A stretch of 64,000 bases of DNA. Source: Pantoea trifolii. Its GTDB lineage: Bacteria > Pseudomonadota > Gammaproteobacteria > Enterobacterales > Enterobacteriaceae. The notes under the pieces are model-generated. The model ran no database searches. It was not told the origin of the DNA and saw only the letters and a list, made by a program, of their open reading frames with translations. The stretch lies in NCBI RefSeq assembly GCF_024506435.1, contig NZ_JANIET010000002.1, forward strand, positions 712,028-776,027, written 5' to 3'. A program made the position numbers and the translations under genes. Within the stretch, counting starts at the first letter, position 1. Each line of letters opens with the position of its first letter. Positions 36,911 through 45,955 of this stretch are shown piece by piece.

Positions 36911-37663
36911 TCAGGTGAAATCAGACAGTTTTTGTCCGGAGGTAATGAGTTCCTGCAGCAACATCTGACGGCGTTCCTGCGGCGTATCGCGACTAACCAT
37001 AAAGCAGATTGCCGCCACGGCCTGACCGCTGCGCGAACGGATCGGCGCCGCCATGCAGCAGGTAAAGCTTTCAGATAAGCCTTCCGTCATGCAATAACCG
37101 AGTTTTCCGGCGTGATGAATTTCATCAAGAAATGCCTGCTTATCGAGAATCTGCCCGCTGGCGAGGCGATAATCCTCTTCCGGGATCAGATCCAGAATCG
37201 CACTATCCGACCAGTTACTCAGCAGCAAGCGGCCGGTCGCGGTCCAGGTAATTGGCACACGCACGCCGATATCGGAGGTGATTTTGAACGGATGCGCATT
37301 ACTCTCAGAGAGCACCACGGTGTATTTATTGCCTTCCAGCATACAGAGCTGCACGGTTTCGCCGTGGCGCGCCACAATCTCCACCATCAGCTGATGCGCC
37401 CGACGGATCAGATCGTTGTGCGCCATATAATCCGCACCGTAATAGTGCATCTCACGGCCAAAGAACACCGCGCCTTCGGCATCCGATTCCACCAAACCAG
37501 CTTCACTCAACAGGCTGACTAATTCATAGATGCTGGAACGCGGTGCGCCGGTTGCATCAATCAACGCGCGCATCGACATCGGTTGGCGTGCGCTGTGCAA
37601 CTGCCGAAAGATATCAATAACCCGGTCAACGCCGCGCGCCCGCGAGGTTTTTTCATCCGGCAT
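36911..37663 (-). CDS. IclR-family regulator of the deaminase operon
   Basis: A 250-residue IclR-type regulator. The winged helix is in residues 10-70: GVDRVIDIFRQLHSARQPMSMRALIDATGAPRSSIYELVSLLSEAGLVE. The GAF-like effector domain fills residues 80-245, with WTATGRLLLSNWSD, GLSESFTCCMAAPIRSRSGQAVAAICFMV. The ATG at 37663 has AAGGAGTG upstream; the frame remains open to 37747 without a good start. It diverges from the RidA, transporter and deaminase operon, with 391 bp between, and very probably controls it. The ligand is likely the imported amino acid or its keto product. Confidence 0.88.
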   Translation of the reverse strand: MPDEKTSRARGVDRVIDIFRQLHSARQPMSMRALIDATGAPRSSIYELVSLLSEAGLVESDAEGAVFFGREMHYYGADYMAHNDLIRRAHQLMVEIVARHGETVQLCMLEGNKYTVVLSESNAHPFKITSDIGVRVPITWTATGRLLLSNWSDSAILDLIPEEDYRLASGQILDKQAFLDEIHHAGKLGYCMTEGLSESFTCCMAAPIRSRSGQAVAAICFMVSRDTPQERRQMLLQELITSGQKLSDFT

Positions 37664-38054
37664 AAACTCACTCCTTGGTGGCATAGCTATAAAAGGCATA
37701 GGCAATGAAAGAGAGGCATGATACACCGCGCACCAACTTTTACCCATCCCGGATTAAATAAATATTAATCGCCCGCCATTTATTAACCCGATCAATTTTG
37801 GTGCCTCATTATGGCGCATTACGCTCACTGAACTTTTATAAAACTACGATAGCGATCACACTCCAATTTAAATAAGCACTCAACTTAAATTTATTTTGCG
37901 ATCCGGACGACATCACAAAAAATTAAATAGCGCTGCACATATTGCAAAAGAAAAATTCCTGTGCAAATCTTGCCCTATCCAGTATTGCAGATAGAAGTCT
38001 GGTATATCAGACAACATAGTAAGCAGCTTTTCGCTGCAACAGGAGCAGGAACGG
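37664..38054. other. Control region between IclR gene and deaminase operon
   Basis: This 391-bp AT-rich gap separates divergent genes. GTCTGGTATATCAGAC at 37997-38012 has GTCTG/CAGAC arms with a TATA core and is the best operator candidate, 43 bp before the RidA start. No small gene was found. Confidence 0.5.
37997..38012. promoter_or_regulatory. Palindromic candidate operator of the IclR regulator
   Basis: GTCTGGTATATCAGAC, inverted arms of five bases around a six-base centre. IclR-family operators are often such short palindromes. Assignment by position only. Confidence 0.5.
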
Positions 38055-38447
38055 ATGACGATTAAACGTTATGGCGTCGAAGGCGGAACCGGTACCGGCG
38101 GGCAGAAACTGCCGTTTGCCCGCGCGGTGGAAGCCGATGGCTGGCTCTACATCTCCGGCCAGACGCCGATGCGCGACGGCGAAGTGGTGGAAGGCGGTAT
38201 CATTGAACAGACGCAGCTGGCGTTCGAAAACTGTCTCACCATCATGCGCGAAGCCGGTTATAGCGTGGAAGATGTGGTGCATGTCACGGCGGTATTAACC
38301 GACGCGCGTTATTTCAGTTCATTTAATAAAGTATTCAGTGAGATATTCAGCGGAAATCCTCCGGCACGTATTTGTAGCGTGCAGGATTTAGTGGTCGACT
38401 GCAAAGTCGAAGTCGATATGAAATGCTTCCGCGCCGATCGTAAATAA
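38055..38447 (+). CDS. RidA (YjgF/UK114) family enamine/imine deaminase
   Basis: A 130-residue Rid protein, which hydrolyses reactive 2-aminoacrylate and other enamines made by PLP-dependent dehydratases. The pattern is [77 protein letters not shown] and SGNPPARICSVQDLVVDCKVEVDMKCF, with the catalytic Arg in NPPAR present. AGGAG lies at the correct spacing. It is the first gene of the operon with a DSD1-type deaminase, which would make the enamine that it clears. It is a paralogue of the general housekeeping RidA, which should be elsewhere. Confidence 0.92.
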   Translation: MTIKRYGVEGGTGTGGQKLPFARAVEADGWLYISGQTPMRDGEVVEGGIIEQTQLAFENCLTIMREAGYSVEDVVHVTAVLTDARYFSSFNKVFSEIFSGNPPARICSVQDLVVDCKVEVDMKCFRADRK

Positions 38448-38460
38448 ACATTACGGTTAA

Positions 38461-38509
38461 AACAGGCTGGCGAATTTTACTTTCTCCGCCCACACCAGGA
38501 CAGCCTGTT
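38461..38509 (+). terminator. Possible attenuator hairpin between RidA and transporter genes
   Basis: AACAGGCTG and CAGCCTGTT form a 9-bp perfect stem with a 31-base loop. The tail is TATTAATTG, only partly T-rich. It would allow RidA to be made in excess over the transporter, but the long loop lowers confidence. Confidence 0.35.
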
Positions 38510-38588
38510 ATTAATTGATGCCTTTCTATTTTGCTGTGAAATAACGGTATTACACCGTCTCGTCAAAATTTCTAAAGAGAGCATAACA

Positions 38589-39425
38589 ATGAAGACAACA
38601 TCGCTAAAAGTGAGTCTCAACGCGCTAGCCGGCGCGCTGGTATTACTGACGCTGGCGGGCTGTACGCCAACCGAAGAGAAAAAAGAGGCGGGTGCCGCGC
38701 CGCAGTCAGCGCTGCAAACTGTATTGCAACGCGGCACGCTGCGCGTCGGTGACTGCCTGAGCTTTGCGCCGTTTGGGTTTTACGATAAAGACGGTAACCC
38801 GGATGGCTACGATGTTGATCTCGCCAAAGCGCTGGCCAAAGAGATGGGCGTGAAGCTGGAAATGGTCAACACCACCAGCGCCAACCGCATTCCTAACCTG
38901 CAAACCAATAAAGTGGATGTGGTGTTCTGTAACTTCACCCGCAATCTGGAACGCGCCAAAGAGATCGGCTTCACCAACCCGTATGTGGTGGCGAGTGAAG
39001 CGATGCTGGTGCGTAAAAATAGCGGCATTCAGTCCGCACACGATATGGGCGGCAAAACCATCGCCACGGTGAAAGGCTCTACTAACGGCGATGAAGTGCG
39101 CAATCTGGGCATCGACGTAAAAATCCAGGAGTACGACTCATCGCAAGCGGCCATCCTCGCGGTGAAACAGGGCCAGGCCGATGCGATGATCGAGGATAAC
39201 AACTTCCTCGCCTATCAGGCCAAGCTTGACCCAACGTTAACCGTGACCAACGAAGCGCTGGTGCCGCTGGAATACAACGCCTTCGGCGTGAAACAGGGCG
39301 ATCAGGCCTGGATCAACTACCTCAACGAATTCCTGTTTGAAATTAACGCCTCCGGCGAAAACGCCCAGCTGTATCAGAAATGGTTCGGCAACAAACCGCG
39401 TTACCCGCTGAATCCGCAATATTGA
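38589..39425 (+). CDS. Amino acid ABC transporter substrate-binding lipoprotein
   Basis: A 278-residue polar amino acid binding protein of the SBP_bac_3 family. A lipoprotein signal with LTLAGC gives a lipidated Cys25. The mature protein starts near VLQRGTLRVGDCLSFAPFGFYDKDGNPDGYDVDLAKALAKEMG, with the usual substrate Arg in FCNFTRNLERAKEIGFTNPYV near 115 and the Asp of DAMIEDNNFLAY near 202. It supplies the two permeases and ATPase encoded immediately downstream. The substrate is probably the amino acid degraded by the deaminase at the end of the operon. Confidence 0.92.
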   Translation: MKTTSLKVSLNALAGALVLLTLAGCTPTEEKKEAGAAPQSALQTVLQRGTLRVGDCLSFAPFGFYDKDGNPDGYDVDLAKALAKEMGVKLEMVNTTSANRIPNLQTNKVDVVFCNFTRNLERAKEIGFTNPYVVASEAMLVRKNSGIQSAHDMGGKTIATVKGSTNGDEVRNLGIDVKIQEYDSSQAAILAVKQGQADAMIEDNNFLAYQAKLDPTLTVTNEALVPLEYNAFGVKQGDQAWINYLNEFLFEINASGENAQLYQKWFGNKPRYPLNPQY

Positions 39426-39475
39426 TCCCCACGCGGCGCGGCAGCAGATGCTGCGCCGCCCGAAGGAGCAGAACC

Positions 39476-40213
39476 ATGAGTTATCAATGGCTAACCCTGT
39501 GGCGCTACGCCGACACTTTTCTTGACGCCGCGTGGCTCACCTTGCAGGTGACGTTGCTGGCGTTTGCGCTGGCGGTGGCGCTCGGTTTGCTCTCGGCGCT
39601 GGCGAAAGCATCGCCGCTGGCCCCGCTGCGCTGGATCAGTCACTGCTACGTTGAGTTCATTCGCAACACGCCGGTGCTGCTGCAGATCTTCATCATCTTC
39701 TTTGGTCTGCCGTCGCTCGGCATCACCATGAGCGCCTTTACGGCGGGTGTGCTGGCGCTGGGGATTAACGTTGGTGCGTACCTGTCCGAAACCTTCCGCG
39801 CGGGGATTCAATCGGTGCCGAAAGGCCAGCTTGAAGCCGCATGGGTGCTTGGCATTCCGCGTCGTCAGGTGTTTCTCACCGTGGTGCTGCCGCAAGCGGC
39901 GCGCGCGGTGTGGCCCGCCATTATCAACAACCTGATTCAACTGCTGCTCGGCACTTCTTTGCTGTCAGCGATTGCGCTGCCTGAGTTAACCGGCACCGCC
40001 ACGGTGATCAACGCGCGTACGCTGCTGTATATCCAGACCTTTAGCGTGGTGGCCTTGGTGTATCTGGTGCTGAGCAACCTGTTCTCCTGGCTGGGCACGA
40101 TTGCAGGACGGCGCATGTTCCACCCGCCGCTGGTGACCCCGATAAAAAAGTCCGCCTGGTGGTGGGCAAGAAAATGGCTGACTAATCCAGTGAAACGGGA
40201 GAACGCGCTATGA
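39476..40213 (+). CDS. Amino acid ABC transporter permease
   Basis: A 245-residue HisM/GlnP-type permease with five to six hydrophobic segments. The family motif region is YVEFIRNTPVLLQIFIIFFGLP near residue 58, and the ATPase-coupling EAA loop is ETFRAGIQSVPKGQLEAAWVLGIPRRQVFLTVVLPQAARAV near 106-145. The ATG at 39476 follows GAAGGAG; a longer frame from 39380 would overlap the binding protein. The stop overlaps the next permease start by four bases. Confidence 0.92.
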   Translation: MSYQWLTLWRYADTFLDAAWLTLQVTLLAFALAVALGLLSALAKASPLAPLRWISHCYVEFIRNTPVLLQIFIIFFGLPSLGITMSAFTAGVLALGINVGAYLSETFRAGIQSVPKGQLEAAWVLGIPRRQVFLTVVLPQAARAVWPAIINNLIQLLLGTSLLSAIALPELTGTATVINARTLLYIQTFSVVALVYLVLSNLFSWLGTIAGRRMFHPPLVTPIKKSAWWWARKWLTNPVKRENAL

Positions 40214-40854
40214 ACGAGTTAATCATCAGTTCGTTACCGATTCTGCTGAAAGGGCTCGGTATCACGCTGCTGCTGTCGGTGGCTGCGATTATTGGCAGTA
40301 CGCTGCTGGGCTTGCTGGCGGCGGTGTTGCGCACCAGCCGCTTGCCGGTTCTGAAGCAGATTGCGGTGATCTACACCGAGTTGTTCCGCGGCACGCCGGT
40401 GCTGATCACGCTGATGTTCATTTACTTCGGCGTGGCCTATTTCGGCTATGACATCAACCTGTTTGCCGCCGGTATTCTGGGTCTGAGCATCTATCAGGGC
40501 GCGTATATCGCCGAGGTGTTCCGCGCCGGTATCGAAGCGGTGCCGAAAGGCCAGTGGGAAGTATCATGGATTTTGGGCCTGTCCAAACGCCAGACTTTTA
40601 TGAGCGTGATCCTGCCGCAAACGCGCGGCATCGTGCTGCCGCCGCTGGCGGGCCAGTATCTTTCCCTGATCAAAGATACCTCGATCGTCAGCATGATCGG
40701 CATGTCCGAACTGATGCATCAGGGCCAGGCAATTGTCGACCGCATCGGTCAACCGGTCATTGTTTACGGCCTGGTCGCCCTGCTCTACTTCGCTGTCTGC
40801 TTCCCGCTTTCCCGTTGGGTTCAACATCATCAAACCAGGAGCCAAATCTCATGA
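40210..40854 (+). CDS. Amino acid ABC transporter permease
   Basis: A 214-residue second permease, paired with the preceding one. It shows [21 protein letters not shown] near residue 58 and the coupling loop [40 protein letters not shown] near 101-140. Four bases overlap on each side, with both neighbours translationally coupled. The two permeases presumably form the heterodimer of one importer. Confidence 0.92.
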   Translation: MNELIISSLPILLKGLGITLLLSVAAIIGSTLLGLLAAVLRTSRLPVLKQIAVIYTELFRGTPVLITLMFIYFGVAYFGYDINLFAAGILGLSIYQGAYIAEVFRAGIEAVPKGQWEVSWILGLSKRQTFMSVILPQTRGIVLPPLAGQYLSLIKDTSIVSMIGMSELMHQGQAIVDRIGQPVIVYGLVALLYFAVCFPLSRWVQHHQTRSQIS

Positions 40855-41588
40855 GCAAATCCGCCATTACCTTAAGCCGGATAACCAAATCGTTTGGCGC
40901 AACTCAGGTGCTGAAAGAGATCAGCCTTGATGTTTCACCGGGGGAAGTGCTGGTGCTGATTGGCGCGTCCGGCTCCGGCAAAAGTACTGTATTGCGCATC
41001 ATGAGCGGGCTGGAAGTGGCCGACGGCGGAGAAGTGTGGGTCAACGACGTGCCGCTGCATCAACGCAAACGCGCCAGTGAAATTTGCGGCCACGTTGGCA
41101 TGGTATTTCAGCAGTTCAACCTGTTCCCGCACAAAACCGCGCTCGGCAACGTGACGCTGGCGCTGATCAAAGCGCAAAAGCTGTCGGAGGCCGAAGCCAC
41201 TAAACGCGGCATGGCGGCACTGACGCGTGTCGGACTCGCCGAGCGCGCGCATCACTATCCGGCGCAGCTTTCCGGTGGTCAGCAGCAGCGGGTGGCGATT
41301 GCCCGTGCGCTGGCGGTAGAACCGAAAATCATGTTCTTCGATGAAGCCACCTCAGCGCTGGATCCCGAATTGGTGGGCGAAGTGATGGAAGTGATGCGCA
41401 GCCTGGCGCGTGAAGGCATGACCATGGTGGTGGTGACGCATGAGATGGGCTTTGCGCACAAAACCGCTGACCGCGTGGTGTTTATGGATCAGGGCGTAAT
41501 TGCCGAACAAGGTTCGCCCGAGCAAATCTTCGTCAACCCGCAGAACCCGCGCACTCAGCAGTTCTTATCACGCGTACTTGAGCATTAA
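40851..41588 (+). CDS. Amino acid ABC transporter ATP-binding protein
   Basis: A 245-residue GlnQ/HisP-type ATPase. Walker A is [15 protein letters not shown] near residue 40, the Q-loop is [19 protein letters not shown] near 84, the signature is [15 protein letters not shown] near 140, Walker B is [16 protein letters not shown] near 160, and the H-loop is [10 protein letters not shown] near 198. The ATG at 40851 lies in an ATGA overlap with the permease stop. All catalytic motifs are intact. Confidence 0.95.
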   Translation: MSKSAITLSRITKSFGATQVLKEISLDVSPGEVLVLIGASGSGKSTVLRIMSGLEVADGGEVWVNDVPLHQRKRASEICGHVGMVFQQFNLFPHKTALGNVTLALIKAQKLSEAEATKRGMAALTRVGLAERAHHYPAQLSGGQQQRVAIARALAVEPKIMFFDEATSALDPELVGEVMEVMRSLAREGMTMVVVTHEMGFAHKTADRVVFMDQGVIAEQGSPEQIFVNPQNPRTQQFLSRVLEH

Positions 41589-41599
41589 CAGGAGGATCT

Positions 41600-42871
41600 A
41601 TGTCGATTCGCTTTCCGCTGCAGGCGGATGGATTACTGGATGCGCAGCAAACCGCACCACGTTTTAAATCGGTCGCGGGTGCAGGTGATGCGCCGCTGGC
41701 TGTCGGCACCGCAGTACTCAGCAGCGATCAGGTGTTTTCGCCGCTGATGATCATGAAACAGTCGGCGCTGGAGAATAACCTGCGCCAGCTGGCGGACTTC
41801 TGCCGTGAAAACGGCGTGATGCTCGCCGCGCACGGGAAAACCTCGATGTCGCCCGCCATTCTGCGCCGCGCAATTACTGAAGGCGGCGCGTGGGGTTTGG
41901 GTGCCGCCACGCCCGCACAAGTACGTGCGCTGCGCCAGTTCGGCATCCGCAATGTGTTTCTCGCCAATCAGCTGGTCGATCCGGCGGGCATTCGCTGGAT
42001 TGCGCAGTGGCAACAGCAACATCCCGATCACGGCTTCCTGTGTTATGTCGATTCGCTGCAAGGCGTGAAGCTGTTGGCGCAGAACCTCGGCGATAGCCAG
42101 ATTTCGGTGCTGCTGGAGATGTCAGTCAGCGGTGGCCGCACCGGCTGTCGTTCTCAGCAGGACGCAGTAGCGATTGCCGAAGCGATCGCCGCCTGCCCTG
42201 CGCTGAAGCTGGTGGGCGTGGCCGGTTATGAAGGTGCGCTGGGTGCAAACCGTGATGAAAGCGGCATTCAACGCGTAAAAGATTACTGCCAGATGATGAT
42301 CGCTACCGCTGAATTGCTGGCAGAAAAGCAGCTGTTCAGCAGCGATCACATTATCCTCAGCGCCGGTGGCGGTGCGTGGTTTGATGTGGTGACAGCCTGC
42401 TTTACCGCAGCAAAACTGCCGCTGCCAATGACGCCGCTGATCCGTTCCGGTGCTTATATGGCGCACGACAACGGATTGTATGCGCGCATCGCGCCCTTTG
42501 CTCAGCCGGGTGCGACACATCATTTTGCCGCCGCGCTGGAGATTTGGGGCCGCGTATTATCGCGCCCGCAACCGGGCCTGGCGTTCGTGGATTTCGGTCG
42601 TCGCGATGTCCCCTTCGATCAGGATCTGCCGAATCCGTTGTGGATCCGCAACGCCGATGGCAGCGCCCCGCGCACCGCAACGCATCTGCGTATAAATGAT
42701 GTGAACGATCAGCACGCTTATTTGTTATTGCCGGAGGATGAGCCACTGCAGGTAGGCGATTGGGTCGGCTGCGGTATTTCGCATCCCTGTACTGCCTTTG
42801 ATAAATGGCGCTATCTGCCGCTGGTGGATGATGATTATTGCGTCACAGATTCACTGGAAACAGCGTTTTGA
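41600..42871 (+). CDS. PLP-dependent amino acid deaminase (DSD1-like, D-amino acid type)
   Basis: A 423-residue PLP enzyme of fold type III, like eukaryotic-type D-serine dehydratase (DSD1) and D-threonine aldolase. The PLP-binding Lys is Lys80 in MLAAHGKTSMSP. After the alanine-racemase-like barrel comes the D-serine dehydratase-like C-terminal domain, with the zinc-binding His395 and Cys397 in GCGISHPCTAFDKW. Such enzymes deaminate D-serine, D-threonine or 3-hydroxyaspartate to keto acids with an enamine intermediate, which accounts for the RidA protein in the same operon. The exact substrate cannot be told. AGGAGG precedes the ATG after an 11-bp gap. Confidence 0.88.
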   Translation: MSIRFPLQADGLLDAQQTAPRFKSVAGAGDAPLAVGTAVLSSDQVFSPLMIMKQSALENNLRQLADFCRENGVMLAAHGKTSMSPAILRRAITEGGAWGLGAATPAQVRALRQFGIRNVFLANQLVDPAGIRWIAQWQQQHPDHGFLCYVDSLQGVKLLAQNLGDSQISVLLEMSVSGGRTGCRSQQDAVAIAEAIAACPALKLVGVAGYEGALGANRDESGIQRVKDYCQMMIATAELLAEKQLFSSDHIILSAGGGAWFDVVTACFTAAKLPLPMTPLIRSGAYMAHDNGLYARIAPFAQPGATHHFAAALEIWGRVLSRPQPGLAFVDFGRRDVPFDQDLPNPLWIRNADGSAPRTATHLRINDVNDQHAYLLLPEDEPLQVGDWVGCGISHPCTAFDKWRYLPLVDDDYCVTDSLETAF

Positions 42872-42886
42872 TGGGTTTTTGAACCA

Positions 42887-42906
42887 GGTCGCCATGAATG
42901 GCGACC
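42887..42906. repeat. REP-like palindrome, GTCGCC class
   Basis: GGTCGCCATGAATGGCGACC, 16 bp after the deaminase stop, between two converging genes. Confidence 0.8.
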
Positions 42907-42917
42907 CCATGACAAAC

Positions 42918-42937
42918 GGTGCGCATTGCTGCGCACC
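42918..42937. repeat. REP-like palindrome, GTGCGC class
   Basis: GGTGCGCATTGCTGCGCACC, one base different from a perfect repeat, 12 bp behind a GTCGCC copy. This is the third instance of the two classes side by side. Confidence 0.75.
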
Positions 42938-42943
42938 TTATAC

Positions 42944-43966
42944 TTAACGCCAACCCAACTCCGGTGCAACGTGGGTCAAAATGCTCTCAATCACGTGCGC
43001 ACAGTAATCCACGCCTAACTGGTTCGGGATGGTCAGCAGCAGCGTATCCGCTTCAGCAATCCCTTCGTCCTGCGCCAGCTGTTTGATCAACTGATCCGGC
43101 TCGGCGGCGTAGCTGCGACCAAAGATGGCGCGGGTTTTCTCGTCGAGGAAACCCACCGAATCCTGATCCTGGCCACTGCGACCAAAGTAGGCGCGGTCGG
43201 TGTCGTTGGTCAGCGCAAAGATGCTGCGGCTCACCGAAACACGCGGCGTACGCTGATGGCCCGCGGCTTCCCATGCCTGACGATAGGCACGAATCTGCTT
43301 CGCCTGCTGCACGTGGAACGGCTCGCCGGTTTCATCATCTTTCAGGGTAGAGCTTTGCAGGTTCATGCCCTGCTGCGCTGCCCAGATGGATGTTGCGTTG
43401 GAACCAGAACCCCACCAGATACGCTCACGCAATCCAGCCGAGAACGGCTCCAGACGCAGCAAGCCCGGCGGATTCGGGAACATCGGCTGCGGATTCGGTT
43501 TCGCGAAACCTTCACCGCGAAGCACTTCCAGCAATTCCTCGGTATGACGACGGCCCATATCGGCATCGCTTTCGCCGTTCTGCGGATCAAAACCAAAGTA
43601 GCGATAACCTTCGATCACTTGCTCTGGTGAGCCACGGCTCAGGCCGAGCTGCAGACGACCGTTAGAAATCAGATCCGCCGCGCCGGCATCTTCCGCCATG
43701 TACAACGGGTTTTCGTAACGCATATCGATCACGCCGGTACCAATTTCGATCTTTTTGGTACGCGCACCCACCGCCGCCAGGAGCGGGAACGGCGAGCTCA
43801 ACTGACGCGCAAAGTGGTGCACGCGGAAGTAGGCACCATCGGCACCCAACTCTTCGGCCGCGACCGCTAAATCAATTGATTGCAGCAGGACGTCCTGCGC
43901 CGAACGGGTGGCAGATTGTGATGATGGGGTCCAGTGACCAAAGGATAAGAAGCCAATTTTTTTCAT
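42944..43966 (-). CDS. LLM-class flavin-dependent oxidoreductase
   Basis: A 340-residue luciferase-like monooxygenase using reduced flavin. It starts MKKIGFLSFGHWTPS, then DLAVAAEELGADGAYFRVHHFARQL near residue 32, AVGARTKKIEIGTGVIDMRYENPLYMAEDAGAADLISNGRLQLGLSRGSPEQVIEGY near 65-125, all typical. The ATG at 43966 has AGGAG upstream and is better than the ATG at 43990. The substrate is unknown. A second, unrelated flavin monooxygenase of the NtaA branch lies at 45956; the two may both belong to organosulfur or amine degradation but are not in one operon. Confidence 0.87.
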   Translation of the reverse strand: MKKIGFLSFGHWTPSSQSATRSAQDVLLQSIDLAVAAEELGADGAYFRVHHFARQLSSPFPLLAAVGARTKKIEIGTGVIDMRYENPLYMAEDAGAADLISNGRLQLGLSRGSPEQVIEGYRYFGFDPQNGESDADMGRRHTEELLEVLRGEGFAKPNPQPMFPNPPGLLRLEPFSAGLRERIWWGSGSNATSIWAAQQGMNLQSSTLKDDETGEPFHVQQAKQIRAYRQAWEAAGHQRTPRVSVSRSIFALTNDTDRAYFGRSGQDQDSVGFLDEKTRAIFGRSYAAEPDQLIKQLAQDEGIAEADTLLLTIPNQLGVDYCAHVIESILTHVAPELGWR

Positions 43967-44170
43967 GCTGAAATTCTCCTCGTGAGCCACGCAGGCTCAA
44001 ACGTTTTCAATGCAGCAAGGTTACGCCACAGACGAGGTGACTGATAGCCAATAGATTTCGCGCGCTTCATCAACTTTTTTGCATAAGTAAGAAAAAGAGA
44101 TTCTTTGTGTTCATCACGGTGTTCAATCATCGTCAGAGGCCTAATCACTGTTCACAGGTTCGGCTTCTCC

Positions 44171-45238
44171 ATGAGTAAAGGGACATCCGCCTATCTCAGC
44201 GCGCAACAGCGCGAGGTGGTGCATCAACTGGCACGCAGCTGGCTGTGGCGCAGCGAATTGCCGACGTGGCTATTGATGGTGGCGGTGTACGGCGGCTGGT
44301 TCGCCAGCGTTGTCTATTGGCAAACGCTGGGATTAACCTTGAGCACGCTGCTGCTGATCCTTTTTACCACCTGGTATATGTCGCTGCAGCACGAGATGAT
44401 TCACGGCCACCCGACGCGTTTTCCCCGTTTCAATCAGCTGTTCGGTACGCTGCCGCTGGCGGTGTGGTATCCATATGGTTTATATCGCGATTCGCATCTG
44501 GCGCATCATCGCAATCACACGCTGACCGATCCCGATGAAGATCCGGAAACCTACTACCTTTCACCGCAGCGCTGGGCGCAACTCAAGCCGTGGCAGCAGC
44601 AGGTGATCCATCTGCGCAACACCTTTCCTGGCCGCTTGCTGATCGGTCCCCTGCTGGATATGGTCGCCACTCTCAAAACCTTGCTGCATGCCTTTATCCA
44701 ACGCGATACACCGGCGATGGCGATGTGGATCATTCATCTCAGCTTGCTGAGCGGGCTGTTTTACTGGATGACGCTGCACGGTTTCTCGCCGCTGTGGTTC
44801 GTGCTGGCGGTGAGTTATCCGGCGCTGATGCTGACCAAAGTGCGATCGTTCTACGAGCATCGCGCCGAAGAAGAACCGCTGGCGCGCTCGGTCAATAATG
44901 AAGCCGCGCTGCCGTGGCGCTTGCTATTCCTCAATCTCAACTATCATTCTGTACATCACGATCTGCCCGGTTTGCCGTGGTACGGATTACGCAAAGTCTA
45001 TTTGCTCTATCGCGATAGCTATCATCAGCGTAATCACGGTTTTCGCGTCGCCGGTTATGGCGAGTGGATAACTCGCTTCTGGCGCAAATCGGTCGAGGTT
45101 AATGCCCATCCGGGTACGCAAAAGGATGCACAGAATGCCCACTCTTTCGTTACCGATGTACGACATCAACCATCAGGCGACTCTCGGCCTGACCTCAGCG
45201 CTAACGACGCTGCTGCAACAACGCGGCGTGCAGGCTGA
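44171..45238 (+). CDS. Membrane fatty acid desaturase
   Basis: A 355-residue membrane di-iron desaturase. Its three histidine boxes are visible: LQHEMIHGHPTRFP near residue 79, DSHLAHHRNHTLTDPDED near 110, and LNYHSVHHDLPGLPWYG near 261, with hydrophobic helices before and between. It probably introduces a double bond or hydroxyl group into acyl chains or carotenoid-like substrates; it is not classifiable further. The ATG at 44171 gives a normal N-terminus, though the ribosome site is weak. Its last 104 bp overlap the next gene in another frame, and the C-terminal tail SGDSRPDLSANDAAATTRRA is low-complexity and probably not conserved. Confidence 0.88.
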   Translation: MSKGTSAYLSAQQREVVHQLARSWLWRSELPTWLLMVAVYGGWFASVVYWQTLGLTLSTLLLILFTTWYMSLQHEMIHGHPTRFPRFNQLFGTLPLAVWYPYGLYRDSHLAHHRNHTLTDPDEDPETYYLSPQRWAQLKPWQQQVIHLRNTFPGRLLIGPLLDMVATLKTLLHAFIQRDTPAMAMWIIHLSLLSGLFYWMTLHGFSPLWFVLAVSYPALMLTKVRSFYEHRAEEEPLARSVNNEAALPWRLLFLNLNYHSVHHDLPGLPWYGLRKVYLLYRDSYHQRNHGFRVAGYGEWITRFWRKSVEVNAHPGTQKDAQNAHSFVTDVRHQPSGDSRPDLSANDAAATTRRAG

Positions 45239-45920
45239 GGTTAGCTGGCCGCAGGATTTACTGCCGCACTGGCGCGATGAGCAATTGCTGCTGAGCCAAA
45301 CCTGCGGTTATCCGCTGGTGGAACTGCTACCCGATGTGCAGCTGGTCGGCACCTTTCACTCCAGCGCGCAGGGCTGCGACGGCATGCGCTATCGCAGTTG
45401 GCTGGTGGCACGCCGCGAAGATGAGAACCTGACGCTCAGCGATTTCTGTGGTCGGCGCGCGGTGTGCAACAGCAACGATTCGCACTCCGGCTTCAACGCG
45501 CTGCGCTACGTGATTGCCCCGCTGGCGCAGAACGGGAAATTCTTCAGCAACACCCGTTTTAGCGGCAGCCATCGTCAGTCGCTGACGGCGTTGCGGGCCG
45601 GCGATGCGGATATCGCGGCGATTGATTGCATCACCTGGGCGCTGCTGCGCCGCAATTATCCGGAGGAGTTGACCGGGCTGGAGATCATCGGCGAAACGCC
45701 GCTGTGCGCCGCGCTGCCGCTGATTACCTCGGCCAAAACCGATGCGAAAACCCTTGAGAAACTGCGCAGTGCGTTGAGCGAGCTAACCCGCGATAAGCGT
45801 TATCAGGATCTGCTGGCGGAGAGTTTGATCAGCGGGTTCAGCGTGAGCGATCGGGAGTTTTATGACGAAGTGCGGGAGTGGAAGGATCGCGCCGCCGCGC
45901 TCGGCGTGACGGCATTATAA
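45135..45920 (+). CDS. PhnD/SsuA-like substrate-binding family protein without signal peptide
   Basis: A 261-residue protein with the PhnD-type ligand-binding fold: LSLPMYDINHQATLGLTSALTTLL at the start, LLSQTCGYPLVELLPDVQLVGTFHSSAQGCDG near 58-88, and ALRAGDADIAAIDCITWALLRR near 160, which is typical of phosphonate-binding-like proteins. There is no signal peptide, and no permease or ATPase is adjacent, so it may act in the cytoplasm as a sensor or enzyme partner. AAGGATG precedes the ATG at 45135. It overlaps the desaturase by 104 bp, which is far more than usual for co-transcribed genes. Confidence 0.75.
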   Translation: MPTLSLPMYDINHQATLGLTSALTTLLQQRGVQAEVSWPQDLLPHWRDEQLLLSQTCGYPLVELLPDVQLVGTFHSSAQGCDGMRYRSWLVARREDENLTLSDFCGRRAVCNSNDSHSGFNALRYVIAPLAQNGKFFSNTRFSGSHRQSLTALRAGDADIAAIDCITWALLRRNYPEELTGLEIIGETPLCAALPLITSAKTDAKTLEKLRSALSELTRDKRYQDLLAESLISGFSVSDREFYDEVREWKDRAAALGVTAL

Positions 45921-45926
45921 TCGTAT

Positions 45927-45946
45927 GGTCGCCATTTATGGCGACC
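45927..45946. repeat. REP-like palindrome, GTCGCC class
   Basis: GGTCGCCATTTATGGCGACC, six bases past the PhnD-like stop and nine before the converging monooxygenase stop. Confidence 0.8.
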
Positions 45947-45955
45947 TTGCCAACA

